A DNA stretch of 6,295 nt from Bacteroidales bacterium (lineage in GTDB: Bacteria; Bacteroidota; Bacteroidia; Bacteroidales; SM23-62): contig JADHVS010000248.1 of the NCBI GenBank assembly GCA_016783865.1, forward strand, positions 1 through 6,295. Reading direction: 5' to 3'. The position numbers and the translations under genes are program-made. The first letter of the stretch is position 1. Each line of letters starts with the position of its first letter. A model generated the notes under the pieces. That model did not search any database. It saw only the letters and a list, made by a program, of their open reading frames with translations, and was not told the origin of the DNA. Positions 1-6,003 of the stretch are shown piece by piece.

Positions 1-1308
1 AATCCGGAAGATATTGGCACAGGAGATGTCTTCATACCTGCTTACCCCGAGATCAGAAGGGTAATCCTCGTGTAAAAGCTTGCCGAGATATATCCAGTTT
101 TTTAAATCATCAGATTTCAGCAAGCCAGGGTCTTCACCGCCTGAAAGCGCGTAATAGGTGCCATCGATCTGCCAGCAATCGGGGTCCCATTGGTCTATTT
201 TCGCCTCATCCCCGTTTTCATGCCTTGGAATGATCACCTCCGGATCTGTCCATTCGTCGAGCTTGTCATCCAGGCCATACATGATATGATTTCTGCTCGA
301 TCCCCATCCATGGTAAATCATTGCCGGTTTTCCCTCCCGGGTGAAGAATCCCGTTCCACTGAACATCCCGTGACCGGTTTTCGGGGGACCAAGCACAGTA
401 GGTTGCCACTCCCAGTGTACCATATCGGTACTGGACAGATGTGCATACATAAATCCATAGGGATTTTCATATATGTAGTGCAAGTGATAGCGCCCCTTGT
501 AATAAAAGGCTGGATTGGGATCACCCGGAAACGCTATTCCTGGACCGGGATGGGCCAGGTGGTAGGTGGGCCAGTTTCCAGGTGGGTTCTCCGGCCATTC
601 AGGAGTTTCAGGCACATAGGTCATTGCAGCAATTAATTGACAATCATGCTTTTTTAGGATCAATTTTCCATTTTTAAGTTCCACATCTTCCCACACACCT
701 AAATTGTGAAATTCATATCTCCCGGTTCGATCGCGAACTTCATCTCCTTCAAAATCCCACCATGCATAGGGCTTGATCCTGGACGATTTGTTGGGTTGAA
801 GTTGTTTCAATTCTTCTTCTGAAAGGGCCTTACTGTATATGCGGGCATCTTCAATGGCGCCCGAAACAGCTCCTTTACCACCATAATGACTGGGACCAAA
901 AACAACCATGTTTGTATTGCTGTTCAACAGATCGATGATTTCTGCTTTGTATCTACTCTGCAGCACGGCATCCCGATAGATAAGGATTTCATCGCCCTTG
1001 TACACGATAGCAATTTGCTCGAATTCACCGATCCCAGGAGCTACAAGGGAGGTATTATCTGTTGCTGTAGTACTGCGATCATCTTCACTTCCCGCGATCC
1101 AGGAGTCTCCGTGCTCTGACAAGATGATACCGTCGAAGAGTTCACCATCCTGAAGGGTCAGTATACTGCCTCCATTTACATCCATGTTATTAATGCTCAC
1201 CCAGGAAACCAGTGTCTTATCCGTGGTAAAGAACTCCGTTGTACATGCTGTAAGAATAAGAATGGGAATAAGGATAAGAAAAATACGCGCTTTTTGAATA
1301 GTTTTCAT
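1..1308 (-). CDS. LamG + divergent GH32-family lipoprotein (fructan-type glycosidase), 3' end cut by window
   Basis: The first 436 residues are visible; the gene runs off the left edge. A lipoprotein signal peptide ends in the lipobox LTAC (Cys22), so the protein should be anchored in the outer membrane or periplasm. Residues about 28-170 look like a LamG/concanavalin-like jelly roll ending in GAIEDARIYSKALSEEEL (from residue 150). After a Trp/Pro-rich linker a five-bladed GH32-type propeller begins near residue 255. Its three GH32 landmarks are present in altered form: GDPNP (D263, in place of WMNDPNG; putative nucleophile), FSGTGFF (316-322) with WDPDCW (374-379; D375 in the place of the RDP aspartate), and EDISCANIF (E426, in the place of the ECP acid/base). 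Known GH32 enzymes cleave beta-fructofuranosides such as sucrose, inulin and levan; activity on fructans is inferred for this divergent branch. It is the third gene of the leftward operon, 45 bp after the propeller gene. The ATG at 1308 fits the signal peptide; no Shine-Dalgarno is evident. Confidence 0.85.
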   Translation of the reverse strand, partial: MKTIQKARIFLILIPILILTACTTEFFTTDKTLVSWVSINNMDVNGGSILTLQDGELFDGIILSEHGDSWIAGSEDDRSTTATDNTSLVAPGIGEFEQIAIVYKGDEILIYRDAVLQSRYKAEIIDLLNSNTNMVVFGPSHYGGKGAVSGAIEDARIYSKALSEEELKQLQPNKSSRIKPYAWWDFEGDEVRDRTGRYEFHNLGVWEDVELKNGKLILKKHDCQLIAAMTYVPETPEWPENPPGNWPTYHLAHPGPGIAFPGDPNPAFYYKGRYHLHYIYENPYGFMYAHLSSTDMVHWEWQPTVLGPPKTGHGMFSGTGFFTREGKPAMIYHGWGSSRNHIMYGLDDKLDEWTDPEVIIPRHENGDEAKIDQWDPDCWQIDGTYYALSGGEDPGLLKSDDLKNWIYLGKLLHEDYPSDLGVSRYEDISCANIFRI

Positions 1309-1353
1309 GAGGCTGTTTTTTGTTATAATCTATTGTTTTATACTGGAATGCTT

Positions 1354-2847
1354 TTATTCGATACTAAATGAATATGCTTTTGCCTCTATAATTTCTATCT
1401 TAAGACTGATATTTTCTTCTTCGATTTTATTATCGAGCTGAAGCATTTCATCAGTTATAGTATTTGTAATGGTTTCAGTCGTAGTAATTAGCTTTCCATC
1501 GCTATCAAAAATGCTTATGTTGATTGAACCGCCATTTTCAACATCGGCAGTAAATTTCAGATCCCCACCATTGTAGTCAATTAGCTTTGTCTGGATAACG
1601 CCTTTCTGGTCTGAATTTTCCTGAACGTATCCTGCAAATCCATCCGGACGAAGGGTCGCCAGGCAAAGAAAACCATTTCTCCACCCGAAATGTAACCAGT
1701 CGCTGCCACCATAATAGAGCATAATTTTGTCTTCCAGAATCACAGGGGAAGCACATGCATATACACAACCATAATCATAATCCAATTCCTTTTCAGAATT
1801 AGGTATAAGGGGCGTTCCGGGGGAAATCCGGTACCAATTTCGGGTATCCGGACTCCAGGTCAACTCTGTCCAGACCCGATCCGTACTTTGCTGGTGGATG
1901 GCCAATAGGCCGAGATAAACACCGCCATAGAAGAACACTGGCATGGCATAGGTCTGATGGTCCAGGTCTATCCCTTCTAATACGACTTCGGCCCTGGACC
2001 AGTTGATGAAATCTTCACTTTCGGTCCGTGAAACCTGCCTGCCAACTCTTTCCTCATTGCCTTCTGTAAAGGTCTTATTGACAAATTCATCTTTTCGAAC
2101 TTGCAGGCCATTTTTGTTGGTATGTGCTCCCCAATCGCGGGTGATGCAGACATATTTATTTAGCGTTGGTGCCCAGAAAGCATTGTTGTGTGTGTCGCCA
2201 GGGACATCCGCTTCGGGACAGGCCTTGGCTGGCCCCCAATGCACACCGCCGGCCGAAAAGGCCACAGACAGGATATCTGCCTTGATGATCGCTTTGTAAC
2301 GGCGATCGGGATCAGGTTCCACGAGATCCTTGAAGATGCCCGCACCGTGAGGCCCTCCCCAAAGTTCCTCTCTTTCCTGACCGCCCCTCCAAAGAATGTT
2401 ATTGCCCTTACTGCCTTCGAAGTCGACGAGATTCATCTCAGGTTTTTCCCAACTAAGTCCATCAGCGGAAGTGGCATAGCAGATCGCCATTTCCCGGTTA
2501 TCAGGTGGCCGGTATTTTATTGCATTTCGTTGTGACAGGGTCATCCCGGTGGCCGATTCATCCTGAATGAACGGGCTATACCAGCATTTGTAGATCTTTT
2601 CTTCTCTATCGTAGATGACGTTGCCATAAAGGTTATCAAAACGCTTCTCCCAGTGCTTATCCTCTCCAAAAAGGGGATTGGCAGGGTGTTTTTCTACCTT
2701 TCCAACTTCCAGTAAAACATTATAAGTCTTTTCGATAATTCGATTATCGAGCAAAAGAAATTTAGTAGAATCTGAATTGCAATCGGCATTTCCAAATGCA
2801 CCAAGCATGGATAGCGAAAGGACTAATATCTTTATTATTGAATGCAT
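1354..2847 (-). CDS. Secreted five-bladed beta-propeller protein, GH32 N-terminal-like, function unknown
   Basis: This 497-residue protein starts with a hydrophobic signal peptide (about 1-20). Cys23 lacks a proper lipobox (context GNADC), so it is more likely periplasmic or secreted than lipid-anchored. Repeated blade motifs are visible: GNVIYDREEKIYKCWY (75-90), ATSADGLSWEKPE (125-137), GDTHNNAFWAP (217-227), RTESEDFINWS (274-284), LTWSPDTRNWYR (329-340) and IMLYYGGSDWLH (375-386). The SxDgxxW and D..nW repeats are typical of GH32/43/68-superfamily propellers. From about residue 398 (TLRPDGFAGY) a beta-sandwich tail follows, with GDLKFTADVENGGSINISI and a final AYSFSIE. This matches a family, common in Planctomycetota and environmental Bacteroidota, usually annotated only as hypothetical or GH32-N-like; to my knowledge no activity is assigned. 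I cannot see the canonical GH32 triad (NDPNG, RDP, ECP), so catalysis is unproven. It lies 19 bp after the ADP-ribosylglycohydrolase-like gene, suggesting co-transcription and a shared substrate. Length and termini look intact. Confidence 0.82.
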   Translation of the reverse strand: MHSIIKILVLSLSMLGAFGNADCNSDSTKFLLLDNRIIEKTYNVLLEVGKVEKHPANPLFGEDKHWEKRFDNLYGNVIYDREEKIYKCWYSPFIQDESATGMTLSQRNAIKYRPPDNREMAICYATSADGLSWEKPEMNLVDFEGSKGNNILWRGGQEREELWGGPHGAGIFKDLVEPDPDRRYKAIIKADILSVAFSAGGVHWGPAKACPEADVPGDTHNNAFWAPTLNKYVCITRDWGAHTNKNGLQVRKDEFVNKTFTEGNEERVGRQVSRTESEDFINWSRAEVVLEGIDLDHQTYAMPVFFYGGVYLGLLAIHQQSTDRVWTELTWSPDTRNWYRISPGTPLIPNSEKELDYDYGCVYACASPVILEDKIMLYYGGSDWLHFGWRNGFLCLATLRPDGFAGYVQENSDQKGVIQTKLIDYNGGDLKFTADVENGGSINISIFDSDGKLITTTETITNTITDEMLQLDNKIEEENISLKIEIIEAKAYSFSIE

Positions 2848-2866
2848 ATGTTCTGTGTACTGCTGG

Positions 2867-4357
2867 CTAAAAATCGCTGTTAACGATGTAAGTTATTTCA
2901 CCATAGATATCTTCATCAAAAATATCGACAAAAATCTCTTTAACAGACACTATATTTTTACCATCGTAAAATCCTTCAAACTTGATTGGAGGATCCTCAT
3001 TCTCCCAAACCTCCCAGCGCACACGATCTCCTTCCTGTATATACTCTATAAACATATCTTTATTGTAGTTTCCTCCTGTTATGCTTGCTTCTTCATAGCC
3101 ATCAAATTGCATAGTGTGATCAGCTCCTCCATAGGTAAAGGACAGAGTTTTATTTTTTACAGACGGTGCCTCATTTCTCCGAATTTCAACCCGACCTCCA
3201 TTTTCAAGAATTGCTTTTTTGGCTATTGCTGCTATCCGTTCTTCAATTTCTGAAAGAGGTGTTGCTATCTGAACCTCATCACGGGTAAAGCACACATACT
3301 GATTGTTAAACTCTTCAACCAAAGCTTTTGGAAGGCACTTTGTTCCCTTGAGCACGCCGATAAGACCGGCACATGTAGCAGCCTGGTTATCGCAGTCGTA
3401 TCCTGCACTCACAGCTATTCCAACTGTCTTCATAAAATCTCCTTCGCCATAAAGTATTGCCATGATACCACACAATCCGTTATTCAGTGAAGACACCACA
3501 CTGACTGGCGCTTCATAAGAACCTTTTTTGTACCGGTAATACTTGTCATGAATCTTTTTTCGTGTATCCCGCCAATTGTCATTCTCTTTGTGCCATTTGA
3601 CCACATCTCTCATACCTTCAGCAAAGGGACCTTCGTTGGGTACAGCTTCAATGGCCATCTGAACCAGTTTTTCAACATCCTTTTCGAAAAATGCAGCACT
3701 GATCATAACGCCATATGCTATGGTTGGATGTGTACCCCAGTCGTCGTTGGTGATTCTTGCGCCCCACAATGCCCTTTCTGCTGCCTTTTTTGTCATACCC
3801 GGATAGAATGCACTCCATATCTCGTTGACTAACTGGGGATCGATCTGAAACCAGTTCCTGTTATTTCCCTTGCGTCCTGTTTCTGGCGCAACAAATCCAT
3901 TGCTCATAAGTGATCGGGCAGTAGCATTCGCCACCCAGATTCTCCTGTTAATGTGCTTTTTCCACATTTCGGTGATCTCAGGATAGGTAAGGTCGAGGCC
4001 GTATTTTTCCACAGCGTGCAAAGTAATAAACTCAATATCAGTGTCATCATCGGCAAAAGCACCTTCAACAGCATCCATGAAGATTGGGATGAATCCACGC
4101 CAGTCATACCTGTTTAAAATGATTGCTTCATCGTCTTTGTATGTATACATCCTGTCGACAAGAAAAGGTACTGCTTCGTCAATATATTTATTTTCAAACG
4201 GAAGACCATAATAGTTGCCAACCAGCTGGCCGAGCCAGAATGCTGAAATTTTATCATTAAGTTCTTTTTCACTGATAGCTCTCTCCTGGCCAATAACTGT
4301 AGTAGTTAATAGCAAAGATATGATCAGAATTCCTGCATGTATTTTAAAATAGCTCAT
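2867..4357 (-). CDS. Exported ADP-ribosylglycohydrolase-fold protein (DraG/ARH family)
   Basis: This 496-residue protein has an N-terminal signal peptide with a probable signal peptidase I site after VIG (about residue 23), so it acts outside the cytoplasm. The ARH/DraG helical fold is recognised by three motifs: FWLGQLVGNYYGLPFE (40-55, family GxxxGDAxGxPxE), ADDDTDIE (102-109, family TDDT) and SAGYDCDNQAATCAGLIG (317-334, family GGDTDTxAAxxGAxxG). D104, D105, T106, D321 and D323 stand where the family binds two Mg ions. A third region, 187-223 with a THP motif, also fits. Residues about 400-496 form a beta-rich, very acidic extra domain not found in cytoplasmic DraG/ARH proteins. Classical members remove ADP-ribose from Arg or Ser side chains, or process ADP-ribose compounds. 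For an exported protein encoded beside glycosidases, a glycan or glycoside substrate seems more likely; this is inference. It is the first gene of the leftward operon and would be controlled from the 4358-4661 gap. No Shine-Dalgarno is visible. Confidence 0.85.
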   Translation of the reverse strand: MSYFKIHAGILIISLLLTTTVIGQERAISEKELNDKISAFWLGQLVGNYYGLPFENKYIDEAVPFLVDRMYTYKDDEAIILNRYDWRGFIPIFMDAVEGAFADDDTDIEFITLHAVEKYGLDLTYPEITEMWKKHINRRIWVANATARSLMSNGFVAPETGRKGNNRNWFQIDPQLVNEIWSAFYPGMTKKAAERALWGARITNDDWGTHPTIAYGVMISAAFFEKDVEKLVQMAIEAVPNEGPFAEGMRDVVKWHKENDNWRDTRKKIHDKYYRYKKGSYEAPVSVVSSLNNGLCGIMAILYGEGDFMKTVGIAVSAGYDCDNQAATCAGLIGVLKGTKCLPKALVEEFNNQYVCFTRDEVQIATPLSEIEERIAAIAKKAILENGGRVEIRRNEAPSVKNKTLSFTYGGADHTMQFDGYEEASITGGNYNKDMFIEYIQEGDRVRWEVWENEDPPIKFEGFYDGKNIVSVKEIFVDIFDEDIYGEITYIVNSDF

Positions 4358-4433
4358 GTTACAATTGTTTTAATAATTTGTCCTGGTATAAAAACTGTTT
4401 CAACTCAACAGCTTGAATGATTACTTAATTTCA

Positions 4434-4452
4434 ATGCTGATAAGCTCAGCAT
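4434..4452. repeat. 7-bp inverted repeat next to the operator
   Basis: ATGCTGA (4434-4440) and TCAGCAT (4446-4452) are perfect reverse complements separated by TAAGC. The repeat ends two bases before the LacI-type palindrome. It could be a second protein site or, if transcribed leftward, a small hairpin in the 5' leader of the operon starting at 4357. It lacks a following U-tract in either direction, so a terminator is unlikely. Confidence 0.5.
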
Positions 4453-4454
4453 GA

Positions 4455-4466
4455 ACAAACGTTTGT
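4455..4466. promoter_or_regulatory. Putative LacI-family operator
   Basis: ACAAACGTTTGT is a perfect 12-bp palindrome centred on CpG. The AAACGTTT core is the form bound by LacI/PurR/CcpA-type regulators, whose hinge helices insert at a central CpG. The centre is about 103 bp from the start of the leftward operon and about 201 bp from the permease start, so one site could act on both arms. Family-level recognition is fairly strong; the regulator itself, likely responsive to fructose or another released sugar, is not in the window and is inferred. Confidence 0.6.
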
Positions 4467-4485
4467 GCTAATTAACTACATTTTG

Positions 4486-4516
4486 TTTGTTTGTACAAAT
4501 TAATTACCTATTATTG
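4486..4516 (+). promoter_or_regulatory. Candidate Bacteroidota-type promoter, upstream one
   Basis: TTTG at 4486-4489 is followed after 19 bp by TATTATTG at 4509-4516, which matches the Bacteroidota -7 element TAnnTTTG at all but one defined position. It would give a leader of roughly 140 bases for the permease gene. It lies just downstream of the putative operator and overlaps the TTTGTACAAA palindrome, which fits repression by a bound regulator. Such short matches occur by chance in AT-rich DNA. Confidence 0.35.
4490..4499. repeat. 10-bp palindrome TTTGTACAAA after TTTG repeats
   Basis: A perfect 10-bp palindrome centred at 4494/4495. It forms the end of three tandem TTTG units (4482-4493). 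Its half GTTTGT (4489-4494) is the same six bases as the right half of the 4455-4466 palindrome, placed 28 bp away, so it may be a weak or auxiliary site for the same regulator. Low sequence complexity makes chance a real alternative. Confidence 0.4.
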
Positions 4517-4559
4517 ATGAAGATAATACAATCTGGCATTGATTTAAATGATAAAATGA

Positions 4560-4588
4560 TTTGACCCTCGTCAAGCCTTCTAATTTTC
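4560..4588 (+). promoter_or_regulatory. Candidate Bacteroidota-type promoter, downstream one
   Basis: TTTG at 4560-4563 and TAATTTTC at 4581-4588 are separated by 17 bp; the latter matches TAnnTTTG except for the last base. It would start transcription near 4595 and leave a leader of about 65 bases before the permease ATG. It competes with the 4486-4516 candidate, and I cannot choose between them from sequence alone. Confidence 0.33.
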
Positions 4589-4661
4589 TAAGCATCACAT
4601 ATACTGTTGTTTATCGTGTTTTGAGATTGGTAAATATTTGATTTATACATAGATTTAAGGC

Positions 4662-5999
4662 ATGAAAAAAGAAACCCGGGTATTGGGATGGTCTTTAATT
4701 GTTGCATTGGGAGGCTTCCTTTTTGGTTTCGACACAGCTGTTATTTCCGGAGTTGAAAGATCGATACAGGAATTGTTTGATTTAAACTCCTTCTGGCAGG
4801 GAATTACAATTTCTTCGGCATTGATAGGAACTATAATAGGTGCCCTTACAGCCGGAAGGCCTGCTGATAGGTATGGAAGAAGGTTGGTGTTGTTTGTCGT
4901 GGCAATTTTATATGCTGTTTCAGCTTTCGGAAGTGCCACAACATCAAGCCATTCCTTCTTTATACTATTTCGTTTCCTGGGTGGATTGGCTGTAGGGGCA
5001 TCATCGGTTGCCGGGCCCATGTATATTTCAGAGATCTCCCCGGCCAGGTTGAGAGGACGCATGACCGGCCTGTTTCAATTCAATGTAATTTTTGGGATTT
5101 TAATGGCATATATCTCAAACTATTTATTGAGAGAAACTGGAACTGAGCCCTGGCGTTTTATGCTAGGCGTGGAAGGAGTTCCAGCGCTCTTGTTTTTCTT
5201 TCTGCTGTTCCTGGTTCCACGTAGTCCCCGTTTTCTGGTTAAGATCAACAAGATCGAGGAGGCAAGAAGTGTATTGTTATTAATAGAAGAAAATGATGTT
5301 GAAACCGAGATAGAAGAGATAAAAGAAGGATTGGTCCAGGGACGGAGCGCCAGTCAGAGCTTGTTTTCCCGGAACTACGTTAAACCAATTTCAATTGCAT
5401 TTTTAGTTGCCATGTTCAACCAGTTTTCAGGGATCAATGCCATTCTTTATTATGCCCCGAGGATTTTTGAGCTCACAGGGGTTTCTTTCGCCGATTCAAT
5501 GTTTCAACCGGTATTGATTGGGATTACAAATGGAATTTTCACCATGCTAGGCTTAATAATCATTGACAGGGTAGGCCGTAAAAAGCTCTTGATAGTCGGA
5601 TCTGTTGGTATGGCAGTATGTTTAGGGTTTATATCCAGGATTTTTTATATCCAGGATTTCTCGGGCTATGGTGTTTTAGTTTTTCTACTGATCTATATCA
5701 TGTTTTTTGCCTTTTCAACCGGGGCGGTTATCTGGGTATTAATTGCTGAGGTATTTCCCACCAGTATCCGTGGAAAAGGGCAGGGACTGGGAAGTTTTAC
5801 GCACTGGTTTTTCGCAGCATTAATTACTTTCTTATTCCCAATTATTGTAGAAAGTGGAAGTGCAGGCAGTGGCCATTCTTTTGCCTTCTTCGCGGTCATG
5901 ATGGTTGTACAGGCCCTGGTGGTTTGGAGATATTTCCCTGAGACAAAAAGAAAATCATTGGAACAGCTGCAAAAGGAACTATCAAACGGTAAAAACTAA
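4662..5999 (+). CDS. MFS sugar porter family permease
   Basis: This 445-residue, 12-helix inner-membrane protein of the sugar porter family (relatives XylE, GalP, IolT, GLUTs) probably takes up the released monosaccharide by H+ symport. Signature motifs are in order: GFDTAVISG (22-30), [10 protein letters not shown] (65-74), [15 protein letters not shown] (119-133), PRSPRFL (186-192), [14 protein letters not shown] (253-266), DRVGRKKLL (302-310), [11 protein letters not shown] (363-373) and PETKRKSLE (426-434). Residues equivalent to the XylE sugar contacts appear kept at Q139, Q254, N259 and W382, but the usual QQ pair is N253-Q254 and the usual PESPR is PRSPR. The start is fixed by an in-frame TAA at 4656-4658 just before the ATG; AAGG one base before the ATG is too close to be a normal ribosome site. 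The GH32 gene follows 4 bp later, so fructose or a fructose-containing sugar is the likeliest substrate (inferred). A 16-bp tandem duplication lies inside the gene near the TM8-TM9 junction. Confidence 0.93.
   Translation: MKKETRVLGWSLIVALGGFLFGFDTAVISGVERSIQELFDLNSFWQGITISSALIGTIIGALTAGRPADRYGRRLVLFVVAILYAVSAFGSATTSSHSFFILFRFLGGLAVGASSVAGPMYISEISPARLRGRMTGLFQFNVIFGILMAYISNYLLRETGTEPWRFMLGVEGVPALLFFFLLFLVPRSPRFLVKINKIEEARSVLLLIEENDVETEIEEIKEGLVQGRSASQSLFSRNYVKPISIAFLVAMFNQFSGINAILYYAPRIFELTGVSFADSMFQPVLIGITNGIFTMLGLIIIDRVGRKKLLIVGSVGMAVCLGFISRIFYIQDFSGYGVLVFLLIYIMFFAFSTGAVIWVLIAEVFPTSIRGKGQGLGSFTHWFFAALITFLFPIIVESGSAGSGHSFAFFAVMMVVQALVVWRYFPETKRKSLEQLQKELSNGKN
5628..5659 (+). repeat. Perfect 16-bp tandem direct repeat inside the permease gene
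   Basis: TTTATATCCAGGATTT occurs at 5628-5643 and again immediately at 5644-5659, exactly two copies with no mismatch. Because 16 is not a multiple of three, the copies are read in different frames, giving FISRI then FYIQDF (residues 323-333). The repeat falls at the end of TM8 and the following short loop. The reading frame is intact on both sides, as conserved motifs before (DRVGRKK) and after ([11 protein letters not shown]) are in the same frame. Confidence 0.9.
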
Positions 6000-6003
6000 G
6001 ATT

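Larger units (their letters stand above)
4358..4661. other. Divergent intergenic control region
   Basis: This 304-bp AT-rich gap separates the leftward enzyme operon from the rightward permease-GH32 operon and should carry promoters for both. It contains a perfect LacI-type palindrome, an adjoining inverted repeat, a second palindrome after three TTTG units, and two rightward promoter-like matches, all listed separately. I see no small ORF with a convincing start, no tRNA-like fold and no rho-independent terminator. I could not identify a good promoter for the leftward operon: no TAnnTTTG match with a correctly spaced TTTG was found on the minus strand before 4357. Confidence 0.75.

Noticed and set aside
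190..636. 148-codon plus-strand open frame
   Set aside because: Antisense to the GH32-like domain, whose minus-strand translation carries the GDPNP, FSGTG and WDPD motifs; the plus-strand product has no recognisable features.
1309..1353. Possible terminator between the propeller and LamG-GH32 genes
   Set aside because: The 45-bp gap has T- and A-runs but no GC-rich hairpin in the leftward direction, so read-through is expected.
2777..3253. 158-codon plus-strand open frame, rich in Phe, Ile and Cys
   Set aside because: It is antisense to the end of the ARH-like gene and the start of the propeller gene, spans their junction, has no family motif and no ribosome site; a frame shadow.
4361..4368. 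8-bp palindrome ACAATTGT just before the leftward start codon
   Set aside because: Too short and AT-rich to separate from chance, and it has no central CpG or relation to the other sites.
4631..4640. TAAATATTTG as a -7 element close to the permease start
   Set aside because: The spacing inside the element is four instead of two bases and no correctly spaced TTTG lies upstream; it would also leave a very short leader.
4655..5062. 135-codon minus-strand open frame overlapping the permease start
   Set aside because: The plus-strand frame encodes clear sugar-porter motifs across the same bases; the minus-strand product is low in structure and is a shadow.
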